DNA of 13,169 nt, taken from positions 1 through 13,169 of the forward strand of contig CAAEFF010000178.1 of the NCBI GenBank assembly GCA_900755085.1, given 5' to 3'. Under the pieces are notes generated by a model that had not been told where the DNA came from, ran no database searches, and saw nothing but the letters and a program-made list of their open reading frames with translations. This DNA comes from an uncultured Streptococcus sp. (GTDB taxonomy: Bacteria; Bacillota; Bacilli; Lactobacillales; Streptococcaceae). Numbering within the stretch: position 1 is the stretch's first letter; every line of letters begins with the position of its first letter. Made by a program: the position numbers and the translations under genes. Shown piece after piece: positions 1 to 7,071 of this stretch.

Positions 1-473
1 AAAACACGCATGACATTACCATCCACTGCTGGCTCTGGTAGGCCAAAGGCAATACTCGCAATGGCACCAGTAGTATAAGGCCCAATTCCCTTCAGTTTAG
101 ATATTTCCTCATAACTTGATGGAAACACTCCTCCGTGGTTCTCCATAATCTGTTGAGCAGCTTTCTGCATGTTACGAACCCGTGAGTAATAGCCCAAGCC
201 TTCCCAAGCTTTTAAAAGTTTTTCCTCAGGAGCCTGAGCCAAATCAGCAACTGTCGGAAACCACTCCAGAAAACGCTCATAATATGGAATCACCGTATCG
301 ACTCGTGTCTGCTGGAGCATAATCTCTGAGATCCAAATTTTATAAGGATCCTGGGTTCTTCTCCAGGGGAGATCTCGTTTATGGGCATCATACCAGGCTA
401 ATAACTTTTCTCGGAAGGAAGCAATTTTTTCCTCCTCCCACATGGTAATCCCGTAATCTTTTAAATCTAACAT
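1..473 (-). CDS. mutY: MutY, A/G-specific adenine glycosylase (5' part, runs off the left edge)
   Basis: Base-excision repair glycosylase that removes adenine mispaired with 8-oxoguanine. I translated 157 codons of the N-terminal catalytic domain from the minus strand. Visible marks are the DLPWRR segment (residues 34-39), the EIMLQQTRV helix with the expected catalytic Glu50, the helix-hairpin-helix LKGIGPYTTGAI (127-138), and AVDGNVMRV with the catalytic Asp151. The iron-sulfur cluster and C-terminal domain lie outside the window. The start chosen is ATG at 471-473, because the first ten residues (MLDLKDYGIT) resemble other streptococcal MutY proteins. A second in-frame ATG lies at 441-443. 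Only a weak AGGA, 2 nt from the first ATG, could serve as a ribosome binding site, and an extended -10 element sits immediately upstream, so the mRNA may be leaderless. Identity is very secure; the exact start is less so. Confidence 0.95.
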   Translation of the reverse strand, partial: MLDLKDYGITMWEEEKIASFREKLLAWYDAHKRDLPWRRTQDPYKIWISEIMLQQTRVDTVIPYYERFLEWFPTVADLAQAPEEKLLKAWEGLGYYSRVRNMQKAAQQIMENHGGVFPSSYEEISKLKGIGPYTTGAIASIAFGLPEPAVDGNVMRV

Positions 474-479
474 ATTCCT

Positions 480-488
480 AGTATACCA
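480..488 (-). promoter_or_regulatory. Candidate extended -10 promoter of mutY
   Basis: On the minus strand TGGTATACT (488 down to 480) matches the extended -10 pattern TGnTATAAT at all but one base. No good -35 is visible, which is usual for extended -10 promoters. Initiation 6-8 nt downstream would fall at 474-472, on or beside the A of the mutY ATG (473). The promoter lies just past a terminator at 524-551, so mutY should be insulated from the pta operon upstream. Confidence 0.55.
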
Positions 489-523
489 TAGAATGGCCTT
501 TAGTTTAGAAATTCTGATTTTAT

Positions 524-551
524 AAAGAAAAAGGCTCAGGAAAATCCTGAG
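524..551 (-). terminator. Rho-independent terminator reading toward mutY
   Basis: A perfect 7-bp inverted repeat (CTCAGGA at 535-541, TCCTGAG at 545-551, 3-nt loop) is followed on the minus strand by CC and then TTTTTCTTT (532-524). It stops leftward transcripts before the mutY promoter and is probably the final terminator behind pta. Confidence 0.8.
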
Positions 552-898
552 ACTTAAAATGTAGACAAACTATTTTAAAGTAAAATAAGTTAAGCGATTC
601 TGCAAAAAAACAAAAATGAGTTCCATTTTTTAAATTGATTCAAGAAAATACCGAAACATTCCGCTGTGAGAAAAGTGCCTGAAACAATAACATTTCAGGC
701 ATTCGGAATTATTGAGAGTAAAACAGTTTGGGAAACTGTTTTAGCCTGAGCCCAGAAATTAAAGAGCGAAGGGACTCAATAATTAGTCATGGAACTTCGA
801 AGAAGTTCGCTGACGTCCGTACTCACCTAAGGAAAGTTTTTAAGATGACTTTGTCTTCAATCTAAGGCTCAAGATCATCCTGAACCTTTCAATCATTC
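552..898. repeat. Gene-free, palindrome-rich intergenic element between mutY and pta
   Basis: I find no open reading frame of note here, but several inverted repeats. An AT-rich near-palindrome spans 568-591. A 9-bp stem (676-684 with 693-701, 8-nt loop) is followed on the minus strand by CTTTTCTC and could be a weak terminator for pta. A perfect 11-bp stem (719-729 with 733-743, loop GGG) is enclosed by a 10-bp outer pair (707-716 with 775-784). A 7-bp stem spans 792-808. The nested layout resembles the small dispersed intergenic repeats common in streptococci, but no second copy lies in this window, so that identification is an inference. A structured RNA or 3' UTR is the alternative. Confidence 0.45.
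666..701 (-). terminator. Possible weak terminator downstream of pta
   Basis: The inverted repeat TGCCTGAAA / TTTCAGGCA (676-684 / 693-701) with an 8-nt loop is followed on the minus strand by CTTTTCTCAC. The T-run is short, so this is weaker than the hairpin at 524-551. It may be only one arm of the larger repeat element. Confidence 0.4.
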
Positions 899-1873
899 TT
901 ATTGTTCTACTGCTTGTGCCGCTGTAATCAAGGTTAATTTGTATACATCATCTGCATTACATCCACGAGAGAGGTCGTTCACTGGTTTGTTCAACCCTTG
1001 CAAGACTGGCCCTACCGCTGCAAAGCCACCAAGACGTTCTGCCATCTTGTATCCAATATTACCTGCTTCAATACCAGGGAAGATAAAGACATTTGCTTGG
1101 CCTGCCACCTTGCTACCTGGAGCCTTCAAGGCTGCAGTTGCAGGGACAAAGGCTGCGTCAAATTGCAATTCCCCGTCAATTTCAAGATCTGGACGAAGTT
1201 CATGGGCAAGCTTAGTCGCTTCAACAACCTTATCAACACTTTCACCGAAACCAGACCCTTTTGTTGAATAGCTCAACATAGCAATTTTTGGATCAATCCC
1301 AAACATCTTAGCTGTGATAGCTGAGTTGATGGCAATTTCGGCTAATCCTTCAGCATCTGGATTGATGTTGATAGCACAGTCCCCAAACAAGTAGCGTTCA
1401 GATCCACGAACCATGAGAAAAGCTCCTGAAGTCCGTTTGACATTTGGACGAGTTTTGATAATTTGAAGAGCTGGACGAACAGTTGCAGCTGTTGAGTGAA
1501 TCGCACCTGATACCATCCCATCAACAATTCCCATGTGCACCAACATGACACCAAAATAGTTCACGTCGTCTTTCAAGACTTGACGCGCTTCTTCTTCTGT
1601 CATTTTGCCCTTACGACGTTCTACCAAGGAAGCTACCATTTCTTCAAAACCTGGATAAGTATGAGGATCGATGATTTCATATCCATCCAAAACCCCTTCG
1701 ATTTCAAGATAAATCCGAATTTTATCCGGATTACCAAGCAAGACAGGGGTTACTTCTGTCTCCTTCACAAGGCGTTTTGTCGCTTGGAGAATACGAGGCT
1801 CTTCACCTTCTGGTAATACAATACGAGCATTCTTACCAACGAGGTTGGCTTTGAGATTTTCGAAAACTTCCAT
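899..1873 (-). CDS. pta: Phosphate acetyltransferase Pta
   Basis: Catalyses acetyl-CoA + phosphate = acetyl phosphate + CoA. In streptococci this cytoplasmic enzyme feeds acetate kinase for ATP and balances acetyl phosphate. The 324-aa length is right for the short single-domain Pta (EutD/PTB family), without the N-terminal regulatory domain of the long enterobacterial form. Family signatures are VLPEGEEPRIL near the N-terminus (19-29), IVDGMVSGAIHSTAATVRPAL (116-136), the ANVFIFPGIEAGNIGYK block (260-276) and GPVLQGLNKPVNDLSRGC (288-305). The ATG has AAGGAG 8 nt upstream. It is the last gene of the relQ-nadK-rluD-like-pta run, 21 nt after the pseudouridine synthase gene. Nothing looks broken. 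Confidence 0.96.
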   Translation of the reverse strand: MEVFENLKANLVGKNARIVLPEGEEPRILQATKRLVKETEVTPVLLGNPDKIRIYLEIEGVLDGYEIIDPHTYPGFEEMVASLVERRKGKMTEEEARQVLKDDVNYFGVMLVHMGIVDGMVSGAIHSTAATVRPALQIIKTRPNVKRTSGAFLMVRGSERYLFGDCAININPDAEGLAEIAINSAITAKMFGIDPKIAMLSYSTKGSGFGESVDKVVEATKLAHELRPDLEIDGELQFDAAFVPATAALKAPGSKVAGQANVFIFPGIEAGNIGYKMAERLGGFAAVGPVLQGLNKPVNDLSRGCNADDVYKLTLITAAQAVEQ

Positions 1874-1894
1874 GAGTTTTACTCCTTTTAATAA

Positions 1895-2788
1895 TTAATA
1901 ACTGGTTTGAAGCTGTGTTAGAACAGCTTGGAAATCTGGAGGCAGTGGGCTTTCTATGACCAATTTTTCCTCTAGAAATGGATGATAATAGGATAAACGA
2001 TGGCAATGAAGGGCCTGGCGCTCAATGCCGTCTTCTAAACTTCCGCCATAGAGATCATCTCCCAAAAGCGGAAAACCAATATGGGAAAAATGAACGCGAA
2101 TCTGATGGGTTCGACCTGTGTGTAACTGAATATCCACTAGGTGAATATCACCAAAAGATTGAACGACCTGATAGCTGGTATGAGCATACTTGCCTCCTTT
2201 TGCTACCTTTCGAGTAATGATCGAATCTTCGTCACGCGCAATCGGTGCAATGATTTCTCCGATAGAATCAAGCTTCCCAGTTCCCTTGATCAAGGCATAA
2301 TAGCGTTTTTGAATCGTTTTAGACTGTAATTGCTTATCCAAACGTGCATGGGCATAGCCATGTTTGGCAAAGAGCATAACGCCACTTGTATCCTTGTCCA
2401 AGCGCGTGACAATGTGAACCTGCTGGTTCTCATAGCCCTGTTTCACATAATAGCCTTTCACAAAATTTGCTAAGGTATTAGAATGAATCGCACTTGGAAT
2501 CGAGGCAATGCCAAAGGGTTTGTTTAAGACCAAAAAATGATCATCTTCAAACAAAATATCCAAGGGCCGATCCATGGGTTTTAGGGTTTCGAACCCTTCT
2601 TCTGCCGGAATATCAATAACCAAGCGATCCCCAATATCCAACAGATAGATCGCATTCTCCGGACGTCCATTGACAAGGATCTGCCCCCCACGAAACTTAA
2701 TCTTTGCTAAAAGCCCCTTAGAAACCTCGTGCTTTTTCAAGAAAGTCTTGACCTTTACATGCTCATCGACAATGAATTCAAATCTCAT
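1895..2788 (-). CDS. RluA/RluD-family pseudouridine synthase
   Basis: Isomerises uridine to pseudouridine in RNA, most likely at a large-subunit rRNA site; the exact target cannot be read from sequence. The 297-aa protein has an N-terminal S4-like segment (about 12-60), then the catalytic domain with the motif RLDKDTSG (129-136), in which Asp131 is the expected nucleophile, and the late motif LHTGRTHQIRVHF (222-234). The start codon overlaps the nadK stop (ATGA, 4 nt), which implies translational coupling. Gene order SAS-NadK-RluD-like matches yjbM-yjbN-yjbO of Bacillus subtilis as I recall it, so this is the YjbO-type enzyme. The family assignment is firm; the RluA-versus-RluD substrate assignment is not. 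Confidence 0.9.
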   Translation of the reverse strand: MRFEFIVDEHVKVKTFLKKHEVSKGLLAKIKFRGGQILVNGRPENAIYLLDIGDRLVIDIPAEEGFETLKPMDRPLDILFEDDHFLVLNKPFGIASIPSAIHSNTLANFVKGYYVKQGYENQQVHIVTRLDKDTSGVMLFAKHGYAHARLDKQLQSKTIQKRYYALIKGTGKLDSIGEIIAPIARDEDSIITRKVAKGGKYAHTSYQVVQSFGDIHLVDIQLHTGRTHQIRVHFSHIGFPLLGDDLYGGSLEDGIERQALHCHRLSYYHPFLEEKLVIESPLPPDFQAVLTQLQTSY

Positions 2789-3612
2789 TCCCCATCATCT
2801 CCGATAAAGGCATCCTTGACCCGATTCCAGAAACTGGTGTGACTGGAGCTTGCCACAAAATTTATCTTATGGTTGTCGATCTGGTATTCTACCTTAGCAA
2901 TATTGCGGTAAGAATAGGTTGAATTATCAACAGAGATAATGTGGAAGCCAGGTCTTGTCGGTGTAATCTCGATCTTATCCTTTTTAGGGACAATGACAGA
3001 AGAACCCAAGGTACGATAAACACGGTTGTTGAGACTAGCGATCTCTGCAATCTGCAACGCCTCAATAGTTGGGTGAAGGACTGCTCCTCCCAAGGATTTG
3101 TTGTAAGCCGTACTTCCTGTAGGAGTCGAAACGGTAATCCCATCTCCTCTGAAGCGCTCAAAATCCACACCATTGATCATAAGATCAGCCACCATAGTCC
3201 TGTCACTGCGCTTGATCGTAGCTTCGTTCAGCGCTCTCATCGTACGGGTTTCCCCATTGTCAAAGGTAATCTTGACATTTAAAATAGGGTAGGAAACCTT
3301 GGCCCCCGTGTCAAATTTTAAGTTTTCAACTAACTTGTCAATCTCACTATCTAAGTAATCCGTATAAAAGCCTAAGTGCCCAGTATGGACACCGATAAAG
3401 CGAACTCGATCTAACTGGTGTTCATACTTATGAAAAGCCGATAGCAACATCCCATCACCACCGATTGAAATGACAATATCGGGATGTTTCTCCGTTAAAA
3501 TAAAATTATTTTGACGAAGTTTGTAACGCAATTGTTGAAAAACCTCTTCACTCTGACGCTTTCGATTGCGAATGATGGATACTTTTTTACCTGTAGTCTT
3601 CATCTGTGTCAT
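2785..3612 (-). CDS. nadK: NAD kinase (inorganic polyphosphate/ATP-NAD kinase)
   Basis: Phosphorylates NAD+ to NADP+, the only de novo NADP route in the cytoplasm. The GGDGM phosphate-binding motif is at residues 51-55 (numbered from the start used here), the substrate-binding ALNEATIKR motif at 127-135, and the STPTGSTAYN glycine-rich block at 162-171. The open frame extends back to an ATG at 3633. I prefer the ATG at 3612 (275 aa, beginning MTQMKTTGKK) because GGAA lies 6 nt upstream and streptococcal NadK proteins begin in this way. ATG 3603 (272 aa) is also possible. With the chosen start the gene overlaps the relQ 3' end by 26 nt, and its stop overlaps the next start by 4 nt, so the three genes are surely co-transcribed. 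Confidence 0.93.
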   Translation of the reverse strand: MTQMKTTGKKVSIIRNRKRQSEEVFQQLRYKLRQNNFILTEKHPDIVISIGGDGMLLSAFHKYEHQLDRVRFIGVHTGHLGFYTDYLDSEIDKLVENLKFDTGAKVSYPILNVKITFDNGETRTMRALNEATIKRSDRTMVADLMINGVDFERFRGDGITVSTPTGSTAYNKSLGGAVLHPTIEALQIAEIASLNNRVYRTLGSSVIVPKKDKIEITPTRPGFHIISVDNSTYSYRNIAKVEYQIDNHKINFVASSSHTSFWNRVKDAFIGDDGE

Positions 3613-4258
3613 CACTATTTCCAACGCCATCATTTAACTTACGATGAAGTGGATCAAACAGGGCTTGAGCTTCCTGAATCGCATCCCGAATTGCCCCCAT
3701 TTCTTCGTCCAAGAGATAGGCCAGGTTTGCTGTCGTCTCTAAGCGTTTTTTGATCTCGTCTGGAAAGTCTCCTTTATATTTATAATTTAGCGAATGCTCG
3801 ATTGTTGCCCAAAAATTCATGGACAAGGTCCGAATTTGAATCTCTGCTAAGATGGTTTTATTTCCATCAATGGTATCAACCGGGTACTCGACCACGACGT
3901 GGTAACTCCGGTAGCCACTTGATTTCTTGTGGCGAATGTAATCTCGTTCTTGGACCACGCGCATATCCTGCCGTTGTCTCAGAACCTCTAGGATCTCTTC
4001 GACGTCGTCTACGAACTGGACCATAATGCGAAGACCAGCAATATCTTGCATATCCTGTGCCAGATTTTCTTCAGAAATATTTCTTCGGATCATCTTTTCT
4101 CGGATGCTCTCAATCGGCTTAACACGACCTGTTACAAACTCGATTGGAGAATGCTTTTGTTGCTTACGATATTGCTTACGAATCCCACGCAGTTTGATTT
4201 TTAATTCCCCAACTGCTTGGATATAAGGATCTAAGAAGTTTTCCCAATCAATTGCCAT
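3587..4258 (-). CDS. relQ: RelQ-type small alarmone synthetase
   Basis: Transfers pyrophosphate from ATP to GDP/GTP, making (p)ppGpp. It is a single-domain synthetase with no hydrolase, TGS or ACT domain, as expected at 223 aa. Recognisable parts are DMQDIAGLRIMV with Asp72 (69-80), the SGYRSYHVVVEYP segment (114-126), and AEIQIRT with Glu139 (138-144), followed by WATIEHSLNYKY (150-161). Asp72 and Glu139 fall at the positions I recall as catalytic in B. subtilis RelQ, and the family acts as a tetramer. The start ATG follows AAGGTGG. The C-terminal tail is acidic and its last codons overlap nadK. It is the first gene of the minus-strand operon, transcribed from a promoter that overlaps the divergent CYTH promoter. 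Confidence 0.93.
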   Translation of the reverse strand: MAIDWENFLDPYIQAVGELKIKLRGIRKQYRKQQKHSPIEFVTGRVKPIESIREKMIRRNISEENLAQDMQDIAGLRIMVQFVDDVEEILEVLRQRQDMRVVQERDYIRHKKSSGYRSYHVVVEYPVDTIDGNKTILAEIQIRTLSMNFWATIEHSLNYKYKGDFPDEIKKRLETTANLAYLLDEEMGAIRDAIQEAQALFDPLHRKLNDGVGNSDDTDEDYR

Positions 4259-4285
4259 CCTACCACCTTGTAATCTGAACCATTT

Positions 4286-4314
4286 TTGTATACAATAAAC
4301 ACATCTCTTATTAT
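4286..4314 (+). promoter_or_regulatory. Promoter of the CYTH-prs2 operon
   Basis: TTGTAT (4286-4291), 17 bp, TATTAT (4309-4314) on the plus strand. Initiation near 4321 gives a leader of about 33 nt before the chosen CYTH start. Its -10 overlaps that of the divergent relQ promoter, so simultaneous occupancy is unlikely. Confidence 0.6.
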
Positions 4315-4315
4315 A
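4310..4315 (-). promoter_or_regulatory. -10 box of the relQ operon promoter
   Basis: Minus-strand TATAAT (4315 down to 4310) is a perfect -10. The matching -35 region is only T-rich. Initiation near 4303 would leave a leader of about 45 nt before relQ. The box overlaps the plus-strand -10 at 4309-4314. Confidence 0.55.
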
Positions 4316-4353
4316 TCATGAATCGTTTTCGAAAAAAAGCAAAGGACTACAAA

Positions 4354-4911
4354 ATGAACCATTTAGAAATTGAATACAAAACCTTGCTAGATAAGGAGGA
4401 ATACCAATCCCTCCTTCCACTTTTTGCTGATACAGAATTGATTGTCCAAACCAATCACTATATCGATACACCCGACCAGCTCATCCGTAAAGAAAAAATG
4501 GCCTTGCGGGTGCGTACTTTCACAGATCAGGCTGAATTGACTCTCAAGGTCCCTGAAGCAGTTGGCCATTTCGAGTACAATCAAACACTCAGCCAAAAAG
4601 AAACCGAGGCATTCCTTCAACACCAACAGTTTCCTGACGGAGAAATCAAAAACCTCTTGATCTTTAAGGAAATCCCCGTTGAACAACTTGCTGTCTGGGG
4701 AAGCCTGACAACAGAACGATTCGAAAAAGAAACAAACGCAGGCTTGGTGGCTCTAGACCACAGTATCTATCTAGACACTGAAGATTATGAGTTGGAAATT
4801 GAGGTGGAAACTGCTGAACAGGAAGAAAAATTTCACAAATTTATTCAAGACCATGGAATCGTCTACAAAGCAGCAAAAAATAAAATTGCCAGATTGGCGG
4901 AAAGATTGTAA
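4354..4911 (+). CDS. CYTH-domain protein (YjbK-like putative triphosphatase)
   Basis: CYTH/triphosphate tunnel metalloenzymes bind triphosphate or polyphosphate with acidic and basic residues inside a beta-barrel. The diagnostic ExExK motif is present as EIEYK (residues 5-9), followed by alternating charged strands: LRVRTF (51-56), ELTLKVP (61-67) and YELEIEVE (145-152). Near the end there is a basic AAKNKIARLAERL segment. Length is 185 aa from ATG 4354, which has AAAGGA 7 nt upstream. An upstream ATG at 4318 would add 12 basic residues but overlaps the promoter, so I reject it. The Bacillus homologue is encoded next to RelQ and NadK; here it diverges from relQ. The actual substrate (tripolyphosphate, thiamine triphosphate or other) is unknown. 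Confidence 0.85.
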   Translation: MNHLEIEYKTLLDKEEYQSLLPLFADTELIVQTNHYIDTPDQLIRKEKMALRVRTFTDQAELTLKVPEAVGHFEYNQTLSQKETEAFLQHQQFPDGEIKNLLIFKEIPVEQLAVWGSLTTERFEKETNAGLVALDHSIYLDTEDYELEIEVETAEQEEKFHKFIQDHGIVYKAAKNKIARLAERL

Positions 4912-4916
4912 AATAG

Positions 4917-4945
4917 CTGAAATTATCGCAAATTTTTGCTAAAAT
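4917..4945 (+). promoter_or_regulatory. Likely internal promoter for the Prs paralogue
   Basis: CTGAAA (4917-4922), 17 bp, TGC-TAAAAT (4937-4945, extended -10). Initiation is expected near 4952. A small palindrome, GCAAA-TT-TTTGC (4928-4939), lies in the spacer. The cysteine desulfurase, DUF1831 and DUF4649 genes could be driven from here independently of the CYTH gene. Confidence 0.5.
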
Positions 4946-4983
4946 AGTGCTAAGATCAAAAATCTAAATGAGGTTGGAATCAC

Positions 4984-5940
4984 ATGTCAGATAAAAAAAA
5001 TATGAAGCTCTTCTCTCTTAATTCAAACCCAGAGATTGCGCAAAAAATCGCAGATCACGCTGGGGTTCCACTTGGGAAAATTTCATCCCGTCAATTCTCA
5101 GATGGTGAAATCCAAGTCAATATTGAGGAAAGTGTTCGTGGATATGATATTTATATCATTCAATCAACCAGTTTTCCAGTTAACAATCACTTGATGGAAC
5201 TGTTAATTATGGTGGATGCTTGCCAACGGGCCAGCGCAAATACTGTCAATGTGGTCATGCCTTACTTCGGTTATGCACGCCAAGACCGGACTGCTGCTCC
5301 TCGTGAACCAATTACTGCTAAGCTCGTCGCAAATATGTTGGTCAAGGCTGGGGTCGATCGCGTCGTCACACTGGATCTCCACGCTGTTCAGGTTCAAGGT
5401 TTCTTCGATATTGCCGTGGATAACCTCTTTACCATTCCACTTTTTGCAGAGCACTACATCAACAAAGGTCTAACTGGTCCAGATGTTGTAGTCGTCAGCC
5501 CTAAAAACTCAGGGGTTAAACGAGCTCGTAGTTTAGCAGAATATCTTGATGCGCCGATTGCCATCATTGATTACGAGCAAGATGATGCGAACCGTGATTA
5601 TGGCTATATTATTGGGGATGTCAAAGATAAAAAAGCGATTTTGATTGACGATATCCTCAATACTGGTAAAACATTCTCAGAAGCTGCGAAAATCGTCGAA
5701 CGCGAAGGGGCTACTGAAATTTATGCTGTATCAAGCCATGGCTTATTTGTGAAAGGAGCTGTTGAATTATTAGACCAAGCTCCGATCAAAGAAATCTTAG
5801 TAACTGATTCTGTTGCTCCAAATGGACCAACTCCAAAAAATATTAACTATCTGACAGCTAGCGAACTGATCGCTGAAGCTATTGTTCGCATTCAAGAAAG
5901 AAAACCTGTTAGTCCTCTATTTGCCTACCACAAGAAATAA
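4984..5940 (+). CDS. prs2: Ribose-phosphate pyrophosphokinase paralogue (Prs2 type) with altered catalytic loop
   Basis: Full-length (318 aa) member of the PRPP synthetase family, which transfers pyrophosphate from ATP to ribose 5-phosphate. The fold signatures are kept: SSRQFSDGEIQVNIEES (34-50), GYARQDR (96-102), TLDLHAVQVQGFFDI with His133 (129-143) and VVVSPKNSGVKRAR (169-182). Two active-site regions depart from the canonical enzyme. The flexible loop, usually DKRRP with a catalytic Lys and Arg, is DYEQDD (196-201) here. The PRPP loop, usually DDIIDTAGT, is DDILNTGKT (222-230). Streptococci also carry a canonical Prs elsewhere, as I recall, so this copy could be a regulatory or divergent subunit. 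The start ATG has GAGG 10 nt upstream; the stop lies 9 nt before the desulfurase gene, whose ribosome binding site overlaps it. Confidence 0.88.
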   Translation: MSDKKNMKLFSLNSNPEIAQKIADHAGVPLGKISSRQFSDGEIQVNIEESVRGYDIYIIQSTSFPVNNHLMELLIMVDACQRASANTVNVVMPYFGYARQDRTAAPREPITAKLVANMLVKAGVDRVVTLDLHAVQVQGFFDIAVDNLFTIPLFAEHYINKGLTGPDVVVVSPKNSGVKRARSLAEYLDAPIAIIDYEQDDANRDYGYIIGDVKDKKAILIDDILNTGKTFSEAAKIVEREGATEIYAVSSHGLFVKGAVELLDQAPIKEILVTDSVAPNGPTPKNINYLTASELIAEAIVRIQERKPVSPLFAYHKK

Positions 5941-5949
5941 GGTCTTAAT

Positions 5950-7062
5950 GTGATATATTTTGATAATGCCGCAACAACTCCCCTTCTACCTGAAGTCATT
6001 GATAAAATGTCTGAAACCATGAAGACCACTTTTGGAAATCCATCGAGCCTTCATGCTCATGGACGGATGGCTAGCAAACTCCTCCGAGAATCTCGCAAGC
6101 AGATTGCTCAGGCTCTCCATACTCTTCCAAATCGTATTTTCTTCACTTCAGGTGGATCAGAAAGTAATAATACCGTTATAAAAGGCTACTGCTTCAAACA
6201 CCAGGCAGATGGCAGACACATCATTACTTCCGCTTTGGAACACCATGCGGTTCTAGAACCCATCGAATACCTTGTCGAACGTTTCGGATTTGAAGTTACG
6301 ATCGTCCAACCAAGAGATGGACGCATTCAGGCTAGTGATATCAAGGCGGCTCTTAGACCGGATACCATTCTTGTCTCTACCATGTTTGCCAATAACGAGA
6401 CAGGCGATCTTCTACCGATTAAAGAAATCGGAGAACTCTTAAAAGATCATCCAGCTGCTTTTCACGTTGATGCTGTTCAAGCAATTGGAAAGGTCCCTGT
6501 CTATCCCGAAGAGTTGGGAATTGATTTTCTCAGTGCTTCTGCCCACAAATTCCATGGCCCTAAGGGAGTCGGTTTCCTTTATGCAGCTGTCCCAGACTTT
6601 GATAATCTCATCCACGGTGGTGATCAGGAAAGCAAGATGAGAGCCAGCACGGAAAATCTCATTTCTATTGTAGGGATGGCAACTGCGCTTCAGCAAGCTA
6701 CACTTCATCAAGAAGAAAATTTCCACCAGGTTCAAAAACTCGGTCAAGAACTAGTCAATGGTTTAGCAGCTTACGACTACTATGTAAATGCGAGTGACGA
6801 TCACCTTCCTTTTGTTTGGAATCTTGGCTTTCCAGGTGTCCAAAATGATGTCTTGCTGATGAGACTCGATCTGGCTGGAATATCTGTCTCTACAGGTTCT
6901 GCTTGTACCGCTGGTACAGTTCAACCCAGCCATGTCCTTGAGGCACTCTATGGAAAAGATAGCTCACGCCTGAAAGAGTCCCTTCGAATTAGTTTTTCAG
7001 AACTCAACACCATAGAGGAAGTTCAAGACTTCCTCGCTACACTAAAAGAAATTTTATCATAG
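5950..7062 (+). CDS. Cysteine desulfurase (NifS/IscS-like, class V aminotransferase fold)
   Basis: PLP enzyme that removes sulfur from cysteine as a persulfide, for tRNA thiolation, iron-sulfur clusters or other sulfur acceptors. The 370-aa protein opens with YFDNAATTPL and carries the EHH catalytic histidine pair (98-99), the cofactor-contacting HVDAVQ (172-177), the PLP lysine in SAHKFHGPKG (Lys200), and the catalytic cysteine in STGSACTAG (Cys319). The start is GTG with AAGG of the prs2 stop region 8 nt upstream. It is followed 9 nt later by DUF1831. No IscU/SufU-type scaffold or mnmA lies beside it, so the sulfur acceptor is not evident; a tRNA-modification role like that of Bacillus YrvO is one possibility. 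The desulfurase assignment is secure, the partner is not. Confidence 0.93.
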   Translation: MIYFDNAATTPLLPEVIDKMSETMKTTFGNPSSLHAHGRMASKLLRESRKQIAQALHTLPNRIFFTSGGSESNNTVIKGYCFKHQADGRHIITSALEHHAVLEPIEYLVERFGFEVTIVQPRDGRIQASDIKAALRPDTILVSTMFANNETGDLLPIKEIGELLKDHPAAFHVDAVQAIGKVPVYPEELGIDFLSASAHKFHGPKGVGFLYAAVPDFDNLIHGGDQESKMRASTENLISIVGMATALQQATLHQEENFHQVQKLGQELVNGLAAYDYYVNASDDHLPFVWNLGFPGVQNDVLLMRLDLAGISVSTGSACTAGTVQPSHVLEALYGKDSSRLKESLRISFSELNTIEEVQDFLATLKEILS

Positions 7063-7071
7063 GAGAACAAT

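Noticed and set aside
644..662. ATACCGAAACATT resembling a PurR box (AWWWCCGAACWWT)
   Set aside because: It has an extra A inside the CCGAAC core and is not in front of a purine gene, so chance is more likely.
939..1271. A 110-codon plus-strand open frame antisense to pta
   Set aside because: Shadow of the conserved pta frame; composition rich in Pro, Ser and Arg with no family resemblance.
3613..3633. A longer NadK start at ATG 3633
   Set aside because: The extra residues are unlike known NadK N-termini, and the ATG at 3612 has a better-spaced GGAA.
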